NCBI GenBank assembly: GCA_049801375.1
Contig: JBARKJ010000042.1
Coordinates: 83,707-147,706, forward strand
Reading direction: 5' to 3'
DNA: 64,000 nt
Origin: JBARKJ01 sp049801375
GTDB lineage: Bacteria; Nitrospirota; JACRHJ01
The translations under genes were made by a program, and so were the position numbers. Shown in pieces: positions 40,931 through 50,170 of this stretch; positions within the stretch are counted from its first letter, which is position 1, and each line of letters starts with the position of its first letter. The notes beneath the pieces were generated by a model. It ran no database searches. It was not told where the DNA came from and worked only from the letters and a program-made list of their open reading frames with translations.

Positions 40931-42224
40931 CGAAGCTCTCCACCCACTTGTCCTCCGGGCGGTAGCGCTCGTCTATCATCCGGTCGAAAACAACGGGGTC
41001 TATGGGGAACTGGGACATGGTCTTGACGACCAGGCCCTGCGGCGTCTCTTCGAGAACGTCCCCGGAATAAAATTCTTTCCACGCCATCAAATATCCCTCG
41101 TACAGCTCGTCCGGCGTCATGAGCGCGGGCTTGAAAACAACGTTCGTGGTGGTGTAGCGGGAGAGGTCGCGGTCTATAATCCTGCCCTGGGCCTCGAACT
41201 TCTCATGCAGGCGCGTACTCGGATATGGGGTAAGGATAAGAAATTCGCACTCCTCTATGCCGGTCTTTTTGGCGAAATCCACCGTCCTCTCGAATACTCC
41301 CTTATCGTCGTAGTCATACCCGAACACGAACGATGCGATGAGTTTTATCCCCGCGTCGTGGAACCTCTTTATATTGTCCAGATGTTTCTCCGCCGTGGTA
41401 AACCCGGCACGTTTCTCGCCGAACGAGGCCGCCATCCACGGACCGACGTCTACGTACAGAAGCCAGCAGCCGGATTTCACCAGCCTGTCCACGTAGTCCT
41501 TGTCCTGCGCGGCGGCAAGCGGGGCAAGCCCCGTCCATTTCTTTCCCATCCCCGCCATGCCGTCGAACAGTTCATACGTCCGGCGCTTTGCCAGGTGGAA
41601 ATTATCGTCCACGAAGAAAATGTACTCGTCCATCTTCTCCAACTCCGCCAGCGCCTCTTTTATGGGCCTGCCCCGGTAGGACGTGCCGTAGATACCGGGC
41701 ACGGAGCAGAACTCGCAGTTCACCGGGCAGCCGCGCGACACCTGCATGGACTGCATGGGTATATATCCCTTCCCCGCCAGCAGGTCGCGCCGTGGCCAGG
41801 CGACGTTCTCCATCTTGGGCCGTTCGATACATTTATACAGCTTCTTCATGGAGCCGGAGATGAAATCCTGGACGAGGTTCTCCCACGTCCCCTCGGCCTC
41901 GCCCACCACCACCGCGTCCGCATGCAGGGCCGACTCTTCCGGCATGAGAGACGGGTGGATGCCTCCCAGGACGACCGGGATATTCTTCTCGCGGAATTTA
42001 TCGGCTATGTCGTAGGCGCGCCTTGCCTGGCATGTCATCGCGGATATAGCCACCATGTCCGCAGGCTCGTCGAAATCAATCTGCTCTATCCGCTCGTCCG
42101 TGAAGGATAGCTCGATCTCAGGCGGAGTCAGCCCCGCGACGGTTATCAGCCCGAGTGTGTGGATGTACCGGCGATACTTTAAAGGGAAGTTGCCCCATTC
42201 GGGGTATATCAGTTTTATTTTCAT
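40905..42224 (-). CDS. B12-binding-domain radical SAM protein
   Basis: 439 aa from ATG at 42224, overlapping the acyltransferase stop by 4 nt (ATGA); GAGG lies 8 nt upstream. The N-terminal ~150 residues form a cobalamin-binding-like domain (VLGGIHPSLMPEE, VVGEAEGTW). The radical SAM core has SRGCPVNCEFC (C-x3-C-x2-C) and FVDDNFH, FVFGYDYDD. This resembles the HpnJ/HpnP-type or lipid-modifying group. It is translationally coupled to a lipid A-type acyltransferase, so a lipid or hopanoid substrate is a reasonable guess only. Confidence 0.85.
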   Translation of the reverse strand: MKIKLIYPEWGNFPLKYRRYIHTLGLITVAGLTPPEIELSFTDERIEQIDFDEPADMVAISAMTCQARRAYDIADKFREKNIPVVLGGIHPSLMPEESALHADAVVVGEAEGTWENLVQDFISGSMKKLYKCIERPKMENVAWPRRDLLAGKGYIPMQSMQVSRGCPVNCEFCSVPGIYGTSYRGRPIKEALAELEKMDEYIFFVDDNFHLAKRRTYELFDGMAGMGKKWTGLAPLAAAQDKDYVDRLVKSGCWLLYVDVGPWMAASFGEKRAGFTTAEKHLDNIKRFHDAGIKLIASFVFGYDYDDKGVFERTVDFAKKTGIEECEFLILTPYPSTRLHEKFEAQGRIIDRDLSRYTTTNVVFKPALMTPDELYEGYLMAWKEFYSGDVLEETPQGLVVKTMSQFPIDPVVFDRMIDERYRPEDKWVESFVRRERLGR

Positions 42225-43150
42225 TTCCAGAACCTCGTATAGCAGTACCATTGGTCATAGTACTGGCCGATATATTTCTCGAATACCGCCGCCACTTTCT
42301 TCAAATTTTCCTCGATGTCCTTTTCCCGGTCGCCAGTCGTCTGTGCGTAAATCGGCTTTTCCACTATTATCCTGTACCGGGCGTCCTTGTCCATGAGGAT
42401 GAACGACGGCAGTATTGGCGCGCCGGAGAGCATCGCGAGCAGCACCGGCCCGCGCGGGAAATACGCCTCCGCGTCGAAAAATTTTACTTTCACGCCGCTG
42501 TCGTGGAAGAGCTTATCGCCCTGCATGGCGACCAGCTCGCCCCTCTGGAGCGCCCGGAGCATTTCAAGCGGGGATATCTTGTCCGGGTCCAGCCGGATTT
42601 CCTTCACGCCCCGCATCAGGCGCTTCCTGGTCCTCTCCCGCTCTACCGTTTCGTGGCCGTCCGGAAAATAAACTATGTTCACCGGATGCCCCAGTTTGGA
42701 GAGGACTATGCCGCCCATCTCCCAGTTGCCCAGGTGGGCGGTCAACAGTATCGCACCCTTCCCGCGGGAGACGGCGTCTTTTACGTGCTCATATCCCTCG
42801 GCGTGAGAGAGGATGCTGTCTAGCTCCTGCTCCCGCCTGTCGTTCATCCGGAAAAGGTCCACCAGGTAATAACCGTAGTTCACGCACATGCGGAACGATG
42901 CGGTGAAGAGGCGCCAATTGGAGACGTCTTTTCCCAGTATGTGCTTTAAGTTATCCTGATAGTTATGCCGCCTCGTGACGAAGAACGGGTAATATGCAGA
43001 GGTTACGACCCAGGAGAACGCCCTCAACAGCCACAGCGGCCAGTTCCGTATGGCCCAGAAGAACACCGGCATGAGCGTTGTGGCGACGAAATGGTAGGGC
43101 AGGGTTTCCTGGCGGCCCTTCTTTAACTTCCGGACATCTTGAAAAGCCAT
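42221..43150 (-). CDS. Lipid A biosynthesis (lauroyl/myristoyl) acyltransferase, LpxL/HtrB family
   Basis: 309 aa. A TM helix near residue 40 is followed by the acyltransferase motif HLGNWEMGG (H-x4-[DE]) and the FFDAEAYFPRGP and YRIIVEKPIY segments. Family members add secondary acyl chains to Kdo2-lipid IVA at the inner membrane. The family also includes other phospholipid and glycolipid acyltransferases, so the acceptor is not certain. Coupled to the radical SAM gene. Confidence 0.88.
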   Translation of the reverse strand: MAFQDVRKLKKGRQETLPYHFVATTLMPVFFWAIRNWPLWLLRAFSWVVTSAYYPFFVTRRHNYQDNLKHILGKDVSNWRLFTASFRMCVNYGYYLVDLFRMNDRREQELDSILSHAEGYEHVKDAVSRGKGAILLTAHLGNWEMGGIVLSKLGHPVNIVYFPDGHETVERERTRKRLMRGVKEIRLDPDKISPLEMLRALQRGELVAMQGDKLFHDSGVKVKFFDAEAYFPRGPVLLAMLSGAPILPSFILMDKDARYRIIVEKPIYAQTTGDREKDIEENLKKVAAVFEKYIGQYYDQWYCYTRFWK

Positions 43151-43193
43151 ACGGAATAATAACTAAATAGGAGAAGAGATTCAAGGCTTTTTG

Positions 43194-43222
43194 TTGACAA
43201 GCGCGGCGGATTCATTTTTAAT
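43194..43222 (+). promoter_or_regulatory. Sigma70-type promoter of the reverse rubrerythrin gene
   Basis: TTGACA at 43194-43199 and TTTAAT at 43217-43222, 17 nt apart; the start ATG at 43240 follows with GGAGGT 4-9 nt upstream. Confidence 0.65.
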
Positions 43223-43239
43223 AATCATCGGAGGTGTTT

Positions 43240-43767
43240 ATGCAATTCTTCAGATGCCAGATATGCGGAGACGTTTACATAGGGAATATGGCCCCGTCCA
43301 ACTGCCCGTACTGCGGCGCGAAGGCCAAATACCTGGTGCCGCCCGAGCAATGGGTCGATGAAAACCTTACCATAACCGCCCTTTCGGACGTTTCCCGGAG
43401 AAACCTTGAGAGGGCGCTCCAGCTCGAAGTGGACAATACCCCTTTCTACCGCGACGCCTCCGCAAAGGCATCGACCATGAAGCTCCAGGGAATTTTCAAG
43501 GGGCTGGCGAAGATTGAGAACGAACATGCGACCATCGTAAGGAAAATCCTCAAATGCGAATTCCCGCCGCCGGTCCCCGCGCGCTCCACCGCGACAGACG
43601 ACGACGCCGAAAACCTCCGGGTTGCGCATGAGAGGGAGATAGAGGCGTCGAAATTTTACGCGCGTTCTTCCGTGGAGGCAAACGAGCCGCGTGTAAAGAA
43701 GGTGTTCCTCGCGCTCGCGGAGATAGAGGCGGACCATATAAAATTAGAGCGGGAGTTGATGTCATAA
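43240..43767 (+). CDS. Reverse rubrerythrin
   Basis: 175 aa from ATG at 43240. The rubredoxin-like FeS4 site comes first (RCQICGDVY, NCPYCGAKA), followed by a ferritin-like four-helix domain with EVDNTPFY, IENEHATI, EREIEASKFY and EIEADHIK, supplying the diiron Glu/His ligands. This rubredoxin-first order is the 'reverse' rubrerythrin type. It reduces H2O2 or O2 with NAD(P)H-derived electrons, an oxidative-stress defence of anaerobes. A single-gene unit with its own promoter. Confidence 0.93.
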   Translation: MQFFRCQICGDVYIGNMAPSNCPYCGAKAKYLVPPEQWVDENLTITALSDVSRRNLERALQLEVDNTPFYRDASAKASTMKLQGIFKGLAKIENEHATIVRKILKCEFPPPVPARSTATDDDAENLRVAHEREIEASKFYARSSVEANEPRVKKVFLALAEIEADHIKLERELMS

Positions 43768-43847
43768 CGCCCCCCCTGCCCCCCTCTTAACTTAAGAGGG
43801 GGGTGAAGGTAGGGAAATTTATCATGCTAAGCGAGTGAATCTCCCTT

Positions 43848-45236
43848 ATGAAACTATCCTGCTTCAAAGCCTATGACGTCCGGGGCAAGGTCCCGGAAGA
43901 GCTTGACGAACTGCTGGCATACCACATTGGCCGGGCGCTGGCCCAGGTGCTGAATCCGGGGGCCGTGGTGGTCGGGCGGGACGTGCGGCTCTCAAGCCCG
44001 GAGCTGGCGGAATCTCTCTCCCGGGGGCTTATGGACTCCGGTATGGACGTGCTGGATATCGGGCTGTGCGGGACGGAGCAGGTCTATTTCTCCACCGCCC
44101 ACCTTGGCGCGTCCGGCGGCGTGATGGTCACCGCGAGCCACAACCCCAAGGGCTATAACGGGATGAAGTTCGTCCGCGAGCAGTCGAAGCCCATCAGCGG
44201 AGACACCGGGCTTAAAGAAATTGAGACGCTCGCCGCGGACGGAAAGTTCGGGGATGCGGCGCGCCGCGGCGAGATGAAAACCGTTGACACCTCCGAAGCA
44301 TATATAAGCCACCTTTTATCATACATCGAGCCTTTCTCCCTCCCGCCTTTCAAGGTCCTGGTAAATCCCGGCAACGGATGTGCAGGCCCGGTAATCGACA
44401 TGCTGGAGAGGCGGCTTCAAGTTCCTCCTCTCCCGTCGTCCCTCACGCTCGGGCGGGGAATACAATTTGTAAAGATATTCCGCGAGCCGGACGGTAATTT
44501 CCCGCACGGCATCCCGAACCCGCTTTTGCCTGAAAACCGTGCCGCGACGGCAAGAGCGGTAATTGAATCCGGCGCGGATATCGGAGTGGCTTGGGACGGG
44601 GACTTCGACCGCTGTTTTCTGTTTGACGAGAATGGCAAATTCGTCGAGGGATATTATATCGTGGGACTGTTAGCGGAGGCGATGCTGGCAAAGCACCCGG
44701 GCGCTAAAATAATCCACGACCCGCGCCTGACATGGAACACTCGTGACATCGTGAAAAAAGCCGGTGGGATTCCAATCATGAGCAAGACGGGCCATGCGTT
44801 CATCAAGGAGCGGATGCGCGCCGAGGACGCGGTATACGGCGGCGAGATGTCCGCCCATCATTATTTCAGGGATTTCGCGTACTGCGACAGCGGGATGATA
44901 CCGTGGTTACTGGTGCTTGAGCAGATGGCGAAAAAGGGTAAAACCCTTTCCGAGCTAATCAAAGAGCGGGAGAAATTATATCCCGTTAGCGGAGAGATTA
45001 ACCGCGGGATAGCCGACCCGGCGGCGGCGCTGAAGAAAGTGGAAGAGCATTACGCCCCCGGCGCGGTTTCCATCGACCATACCGACGGCGTCAGCATCGA
45101 GTTCCCCGACTGGCGCTTCAACCTCCGCATGTCCAATACCGAGCCGCTGGTACGGCTGAACGTCGAGGCGCGGGAGGATAGAAATTTGATGGAGCAGAAG
45201 ACAAAGGAACTGCTTCAATTTTTAGACAATATTTAA
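43848..45236 (+). CDS. Phosphomannomutase/phosphoglucomutase
   Basis: 462 aa. The phosphoserine loop is VTASHNPKGYNGMKF; the metal loop AWDGDFDRCF, the sugar-binding GGEMSAHHYF and the phosphate-binding RMSNTEPLVRLN are complete. Like Pseudomonas AlgC it interconverts mannose or glucose 1- and 6-phosphates and so can feed glucose-1-phosphate to the rfb and ugd pathways. Dual specificity cannot be read from sequence. It overlaps the convergent small gene by 4 nt. Confidence 0.92.
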   Translation: MKLSCFKAYDVRGKVPEELDELLAYHIGRALAQVLNPGAVVVGRDVRLSSPELAESLSRGLMDSGMDVLDIGLCGTEQVYFSTAHLGASGGVMVTASHNPKGYNGMKFVREQSKPISGDTGLKEIETLAADGKFGDAARRGEMKTVDTSEAYISHLLSYIEPFSLPPFKVLVNPGNGCAGPVIDMLERRLQVPPLPSSLTLGRGIQFVKIFREPDGNFPHGIPNPLLPENRAATARAVIESGADIGVAWDGDFDRCFLFDENGKFVEGYYIVGLLAEAMLAKHPGAKIIHDPRLTWNTRDIVKKAGGIPIMSKTGHAFIKERMRAEDAVYGGEMSAHHYFRDFAYCDSGMIPWLLVLEQMAKKGKTLSELIKEREKLYPVSGEINRGIADPAAALKKVEEHYAPGAVSIDHTDGVSIEFPDWRFNLRMSNTEPLVRLNVEAREDRNLMEQKTKELLQFLDNI

Positions 45237-45628
45237 TCCCAATAACTTTTGCCTCTTTTTAAGATCATCTTTATTTTATTTCCATTTTTTAAAGTTAACG
45301 TTCCGGTCAATTCTGTTTCTGATATTTTCCCGACAAAATCTCCCGCATAAAGAGAATTTTCTGGTATCGAAAATTTAATCTCGTTACCCGTAACTTGTAT
45401 AGGTTTAATAAGAATTAACCTATCCGGTGCCCCTTCAGAAGCTTGAAATGTTCCTTCATATCCATCTCTGCCAACAACTATTCGTATTTCATTACCAAGA
45501 AGGTCGCCCCCTTCCTCGTTATAATATAAATCCGAAAATGTACCCGTTATCTTAACTTTTTGTTCAGCATTAACAATACTCGTTGACAATATCAGGATAG
45601 CCATAGAAATGATAATTAATCGAATCAT
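45233..45628 (-). CDS. Small secreted protein of unknown function, AT-rich
   Basis: 131 aa. A signal peptide (to about residue 21, TSIVNA-EQ) precedes a beta-rich domain (ITGTFSDLYYNEEGGDLLGNEIRI...). No family was recognised. Base composition is clearly more AT-rich than the flanking phosphomannomutase and cardiolipin synthase genes, which suggests separate origin. Its stop lies inside the end of the phosphomannomutase gene on the other strand. Confidence 0.65.
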   Translation of the reverse strand: MIRLIIISMAILILSTSIVNAEQKVKITGTFSDLYYNEEGGDLLGNEIRIVVGRDGYEGTFQASEGAPDRLILIKPIQVTGNEIKFSIPENSLYAGDFVGKISETELTGTLTLKNGNKIKMILKRGKSYWD

Positions 45629-45657
45629 TTTACCTCTTTCGATGAAATTAAAATTTT

Positions 45658-47091
45658 TTATAGCACCGCGCTCATAAGCCGCGCAGTATTTTCCAGGAAC
45701 CTCTCAAGGCGCGCGCGCATCTTGTAGCGCTTCATGCTTAGCGGCATCGAATCTTCCAGGTCTTCGAAGAAGTGTTCGTCCAGGTGCTCCGCGACGGCCT
45801 TCGAGTAGCAGACCGCGCAGACCTCGAAGTTCAGCCTGAAGCTCCGGATGTCCATGTTCGCCGTCCCGACGATGCCAAGCTCGCCGTCCGCGCTAACGGT
45901 CTTTGAATGTATAAAGCCCTTTTTATACTGGTATATCTTGCAGCCGACCTCCAGAAGCTCCTTGAAATACGACATGCTTGCGTACTTGATGATCTTCCGG
46001 TCGAAGTTCATCGGGACGAGTAACCGCACGTCCACGCCCCGGAGCGCCGCCGCGATAAGCGCCGTCTGCACGGACTCGTCCGGGATGAAATACGGAGTCG
46101 TGATATACAGGTTTTTCTGCGCGGACGTGATGGCCGTGAAATAGAGCTTCGCCACCTGGTCTATCTGCCTGTCCGGGCCTGACGGCACGACCTGGACTAT
46201 CTCGCCCTGCGCGTCGTCCGGCCAGTCCTTCACCAGGTAATCGGCCCCGAGCATCTCGCTAGTTACGTAGAACCAGTCTTCCGCGAATATGAGCTGGAGA
46301 TGGCTTGCCGCCGGGCCGGTGATTTTTATGTTCGAGTCCCGCCAGTACCCCAGGAGCGGGTCGCGGCCCAGGTACTCGTCCCCGATATTTATCCCGCCTG
46401 TGTACGCGGTCTTTCCGTCCACGACCAATATTTTTCGGTGGTTCCGGAAGTTCGCGTACGCTCCCCGGAAACGCGAGAAATGCACCGGCCTGTACTCCCG
46501 CACCTGGCCGCCAGCCTTTATCAAAGGCTCGAAGAACTTTAGCTTCATGGACCAGGAGCCGATGTCGTCGTACATAAGCCGGACCTCCACGCCGGCCTTT
46601 GCCCGCTCTGTCAGCATATCCCGGAACTTTATCCCCGTCTCGTCCGGGCGGAATATATAGTACATGGCGTGGATATATTTTTCCGCCTTCGCCATCGCTT
46701 CAAATATATCGGGATAGGATTCCTTCGCGTCGCTCTGCACCTCTACTAAGTTCCCGGTGGTCGGGGGCGGGCCGGGGAAGTTGTAGGCGAGGCGCATCAG
46801 GCCCTGGTGCCGCCTGATTATCGCGGTAAGGGATTTGCTGAAGGTCTTGTCGAACTTCAGCTTTTGTCTGACGTCGCCGAAGGCCTGGCTTATCGCCTGG
46901 AGGAGACGGATGCGCATGTTAACCTTGCGTCTTCCGAAGACGAAATATGCGCCCAGCCCTATGAACGGAAGGAGCACCATCGCGAGCAGCCATGCCATTG
47001 TGGCGGCTGGGCTCTGGTGCTCATAGATGATGAAAACGCAGGACAGGATTATACCCGCGGCCAGGACGGACAGGATGAGGAGTGTCAACAT
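45658..47091 (-). CDS. cls: Cardiolipin synthase (PLD family)
   Basis: 477 aa. Two N-terminal TM helices (about 3-25, 33-52) are followed by two HKD motifs: NHRKILVVDGKTAYTGGINIG and IHSKTVSADGELGIVGTANMD. Architecture and length match bacterial Cls, which condenses two phosphatidylglycerols (or PG with another donor) to cardiolipin in the inner membrane. Confidence 0.95.
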   Translation of the reverse strand: MLTLLILSVLAAGIILSCVFIIYEHQSPAATMAWLLAMVLLPFIGLGAYFVFGRRKVNMRIRLLQAISQAFGDVRQKLKFDKTFSKSLTAIIRRHQGLMRLAYNFPGPPPTTGNLVEVQSDAKESYPDIFEAMAKAEKYIHAMYYIFRPDETGIKFRDMLTERAKAGVEVRLMYDDIGSWSMKLKFFEPLIKAGGQVREYRPVHFSRFRGAYANFRNHRKILVVDGKTAYTGGINIGDEYLGRDPLLGYWRDSNIKITGPAASHLQLIFAEDWFYVTSEMLGADYLVKDWPDDAQGEIVQVVPSGPDRQIDQVAKLYFTAITSAQKNLYITTPYFIPDESVQTALIAAALRGVDVRLLVPMNFDRKIIKYASMSYFKELLEVGCKIYQYKKGFIHSKTVSADGELGIVGTANMDIRSFRLNFEVCAVCYSKAVAEHLDEHFFEDLEDSMPLSMKRYKMRARLERFLENTARLMSAVL

Positions 47092-47121
47092 TCTTTTTTG
47101 TAACTAAAAACCAGGCGAATG

Positions 47122-47664
47122 TCAATCTATTATAAAGCTCGTCTCTTTTGCCGCCCCGCTCGCGCCGGACTTTATTGTTACCCTCATCCTGTATGTTCCC
47201 CTGCCTGCCGTTGTCGGAAATACGACGGGCACGCGCGAGATATAAGTCCCTCCGCCGCGCTTGATTTCGGTACGGGGGCTTCCAAGGACTTTTCCGGAAC
47301 GCATAAACTCCCGAAGTTCCACCACGTCCACCTTCGTTCCCGGTTTGCCCAGGACCGTATACGTTGCGATTATTTCCGCCCTCCCGCCCGGCGGCACCCT
47401 CCTGGGAGAAATCTTTATCTCGTACAGATGTATGAATACCGGGGCATTTTCCTTGTACACGTACCGGGCGCGGCTTGCCGCATCAGTCTCCGCCTCGGTC
47501 TGCTCGGATACGCACTTACCGACCCCGGACCCGGCAAGACATCCGCACATCGCGCCCGGAGCGGCCTTGACCCCGGCGTTTTTTTCGGTGCTGTGGGCCG
47601 AAGCGCAAGCTATTAAAATCAGAAATAACGATGCGGAAAGGAGAAGAGCGAGTTTCTTCAGCAT
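47122..47664 (-). CDS. Putative lipoprotein of unknown function
   Basis: 180 aa. The N-terminal signal has a lipobox-like LIAC (Cys near residue 20). Two further Cys lie close together (MCGCLAG). The C-terminal half (about 75-180) looks like an immunoglobulin-like beta sandwich (RRVPPGGRAEIIATYTV, TYRMRVTIKSG). No family was recognised. It lies between cls and a small anchored protein, all on the minus strand. Confidence 0.65.
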   Translation of the reverse strand: MLKKLALLLSASLFLILIACASAHSTEKNAGVKAAPGAMCGCLAGSGVGKCVSEQTEAETDAASRARYVYKENAPVFIHLYEIKISPRRVPPGGRAEIIATYTVLGKPGTKVDVVELREFMRSGKVLGSPRTEIKRGGGTYISRVPVVFPTTAGRGTYRMRVTIKSGASGAAKETSFIID

Positions 47665-47696
47665 CCGGGCCTCCTTTTTTTGACTGCTTACGGGGC

Positions 47697-47984
47697 TTAA
47701 AATTGCGGAATCGCCTTTTTCAGGTCCTGGGACTGCCCAGTCCCCCCGCCGACCGCGCCGGATAGGTCCTCTTTTATCTTCTTGACTGAGTTAAGGTTTT
47801 TCTGGAGTTCGTCTACGTTCTTCTGCATTTGAACAACTGCCGTGCCCAGATTTTTTACACTTTCAACCGTCTGGCCGACGCCCCCGAGTTCTATTGCCAT
47901 GGCCTTTTTGGTCTGAACGCTCCCCGTTACATACCCTGCGGCGAAAACAACCAGGAACATAAGAACCAGCGCCAGCTTTTTCAT
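47697..47984 (-). CDS. Small membrane-anchored coiled-coil protein, unknown function
   Basis: 95 aa. One hydrophobic N-terminal segment (about 3-22) acts as signal anchor, then a helical region with Leu/Val spacing typical of a short coiled coil (AVVQMQKNVDELQKNLNSVKKI). The C-terminus is Gly/Gln-rich. No homology recognised. Confidence 0.6.
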   Translation of the reverse strand: MKKLALVLMFLVVFAAGYVTGSVQTKKAMAIELGGVGQTVESVKNLGTAVVQMQKNVDELQKNLNSVKKIKEDLSGAVGGGTGQSQDLKKAIPQF

Positions 47985-48064
47985 TTTTCCCCCCTTAAAA
48001 AAAATTCATCCTGATATTGAATTTATCAGCGGAACCCCCTTTCGTCAAACTCCCCCTTATACTA

Positions 48065-48094
48065 TTGACGCGGCTGGTTTATTCAGTGTAAGAT
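48065..48094 (+). promoter_or_regulatory. Sigma70-type promoter abutting the RACo-like gene
   Basis: TTGACG at 48065-48070 and TAAGAT at 48089-48094 with 18 nt between; the ATG at 48103 is only 8 nt beyond the -10, so the mRNA probably starts at or near the start codon. Confidence 0.55.
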
Positions 48095-48102
48095 TTAAGG
48101 CT

Positions 48103-50037
48103 ATGCATAAAATAACATTCCAGCCGAACGGCAGGACCGTGGAGGCTAAGGAGGGCCAGTCCATCCTCCAGACCGCAGGCTCCCACGGCATCCACATAAA
48201 TGCCACGTGCGGCGGCAAGGGCAACTGCGGCAAGTGCCGGGTAATCCTGAAGGAAGGCAGGGTCCAATCCAAAGAGAGCGGTTTCCTGACCGAAAAAGAA
48301 CACTCCCAGGGCGTGCGTCTTGCCTGCCGGAGTTATCCGGAGACGGACCTGGTAGTGGAAATCCCCCTCTCCTCTCAGATGCGGCGCGGGAGCAAGATAG
48401 CCGCCGGCTCGAAAATCGAAGAGATGCAGAAGTCGGTCCACAGGACGTGTGAAGGCGAATTCAAACCCATAACGAAAAAGATATTCTTAAAACTCCCGCC
48501 GCCGAATCTGGACGACAATATCTCGGATACCGAGCGGATAAAGCGCGAACTCCTGAAGCGGGGTCACGCGGCGGCGGAGATAAGGTTCAACCTCCATATA
48601 TTAAGGAAGATGGGGGCCGCCCTGCGCGCGAAGAAATGGACGGTGACGCTGACGATTCTTACGATGGGCAACGTTATCGAGGTGATGGACGTGCAGCCGG
48701 GAGACACGGTAAAACCGCGTTACGGCGCCGCCGTGGACATCGGCACAACATCACTTGTCGTCTATCTGGTGAACATCCATACCGGCAAAATCGAAGATAT
48801 CGCGTCGTCTTATAACCCGCAGGTCCGCTGCGGAGAGGACGTAATCTCCCGGATGATATACGCTTCCGAGAAGAACGGCCTGGACGAGCTGCAAAAGCTC
48901 GCCGTCGGCGCCGTGAACGATCTACTGATTTCCATGGCGAACAAAAGGGGAATCGAACCTGATTGCATAGATACGATAATCGTCTCCGGCAACACGTCTA
49001 TGACACACCTGTTCTATGGCATTGATCCTTCCCATATTCGTGAAGAACCGTATATCCCCACGGCGACCTTTTTCCCGATGATGCGCACGCACGCGCTGGG
49101 GCTTGGGATAAACGACTTCGGCGTCATTTACGCCATGCCGTGCGTAGCCTCTTACGTCGGGGGCGACATCACCTCCGGGATACTCGCATCCAAATTGTAC
49201 AAAAAACCGGAGCTTACCCTTTTCATAGACATCGGCACGAACGGCGAGATAGTCCTCGGTAACTCGGACTGGATGGTTACCGCCGCGTGCTCCGCCGGGC
49301 CCGCGTTCGAGGGCGGAGGGGTGAAGTTCGGGATGCGGGCGATGAACGGCGCTATCGAGAAAGTTTCGATAGACCCGGCCACGTTCGAGGTAAAAGTCGC
49401 CGTAATCGGACACTGCCCGCCGTTAGGGAGCTGCTCCCCTATCGGCATCTGCGGCTCCGGTATGATCGACGCCGTGGCGGAGATGTTCCTGACCGGCGTA
49501 ATCGACCAGCGCGGGAAGATAAACCTTGACGCAAAAAGCGACAGGGTGAGGGTCGGCGAGGACGGCCCCGAGTTCGTGCTCATCCGTGCCGGGGAATCCG
49601 GCTCCGGCAAGGACATCTCCCTCACCGAACCCGACATAGACAATATCGTCCGGACCAAGGGAGCAATCTACGCCGGTTTCTCCACCCTGCTTAAAGAAGT
49701 CGGCTACACCTTCGCGGACGTGGAAAAGGTATATATCGCGGGCGGGTTCGGGAATTATCTGGATGTCGAGCGTGCCATAACTATCGGCCTTTTGCCGGAC
49801 ATGCCGCTCGGCAGGTTCGAGTTCCTGGGCAATACGTCCATAATGGGCGCGTACATGGCGCTTCTGTCTAAGACGCTTCGGAAGGACGTGGAAGACATAG
49901 CCCGGAAGATGACGTACCTGGAGCTGTCGGTATCCCGGTCGTTCATGGACGAGTACGTATCGTCGCTTTTCCTCCCCCACACTCACGCGGACCAGTTCCC
50001 CACGGTCCGCAGGCTGATGGAATCCGTAAAGAAATAA
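48103..50037 (+). CDS. 2Fe-2S ferredoxin-ASKHA protein (RACo/RamA-like, DUF4445)
   Basis: 644 aa. An N-terminal 2Fe-2S ferredoxin domain has C36, C42, C45 and C75; a linker follows (about 100-205) and then an ASKHA ATPase domain (from about 206; YGAAVDIGTTSLVVYL, FIDIGTNGEIVLG, IAGGFGNYLDVERAI). In known relatives ATP-driven conformational change lets the FeS cluster reduce Co(II) in a corrinoid protein (reductive activation). No methyltransferase or corrinoid protein gene is adjacent, so its partner is elsewhere. Read from a promoter almost at the ATG; no good ribosome-binding site. Confidence 0.9.
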   Translation: MHKITFQPNGRTVEAKEGQSILQTAGSHGIHINATCGGKGNCGKCRVILKEGRVQSKESGFLTEKEHSQGVRLACRSYPETDLVVEIPLSSQMRRGSKIAAGSKIEEMQKSVHRTCEGEFKPITKKIFLKLPPPNLDDNISDTERIKRELLKRGHAAAEIRFNLHILRKMGAALRAKKWTVTLTILTMGNVIEVMDVQPGDTVKPRYGAAVDIGTTSLVVYLVNIHTGKIEDIASSYNPQVRCGEDVISRMIYASEKNGLDELQKLAVGAVNDLLISMANKRGIEPDCIDTIIVSGNTSMTHLFYGIDPSHIREEPYIPTATFFPMMRTHALGLGINDFGVIYAMPCVASYVGGDITSGILASKLYKKPELTLFIDIGTNGEIVLGNSDWMVTAACSAGPAFEGGGVKFGMRAMNGAIEKVSIDPATFEVKVAVIGHCPPLGSCSPIGICGSGMIDAVAEMFLTGVIDQRGKINLDAKSDRVRVGEDGPEFVLIRAGESGSGKDISLTEPDIDNIVRTKGAIYAGFSTLLKEVGYTFADVEKVYIAGGFGNYLDVERAITIGLLPDMPLGRFEFLGNTSIMGAYMALLSKTLRKDVEDIARKMTYLELSVSRSFMDEYVSSLFLPHTHADQFPTVRRLMESVKK

Positions 50038-50125
50038 TAAAAATTATTATTTACGTTCAACGATAATTTTTCTCCGAGAACACTCCCCCCTCTAAAAAAT
50101 ATTGCCCCAGCCTTTCGTTTTTGAT

Positions 50126-50145
50126 ATAGTTCGTATACGAACTAT
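50126..50145. promoter_or_regulatory. Perfect palindromic operator of the marR-emrAB operon
   Basis: A 20-bp perfect palindrome with core TAGTTCGTATACGAACTA, matching the shape of MarR-family operators (TTCGTA-TACGAA). It lies 26 nt upstream of the MarR ATG. A TTGATA (50121-50126) overlapping it could be a -35. Autoregulation by MarR is inferred. Confidence 0.8.
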
Positions 50146-50170
50146 TTGTATTCAACTGAATAACCGGAAA

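Noticed and set aside
40881..42110. A 409-codon plus-strand open frame
   Set aside because: Opposite the B12-binding radical SAM gene, whose Cys motif and coupling to the acyltransferase are clear.
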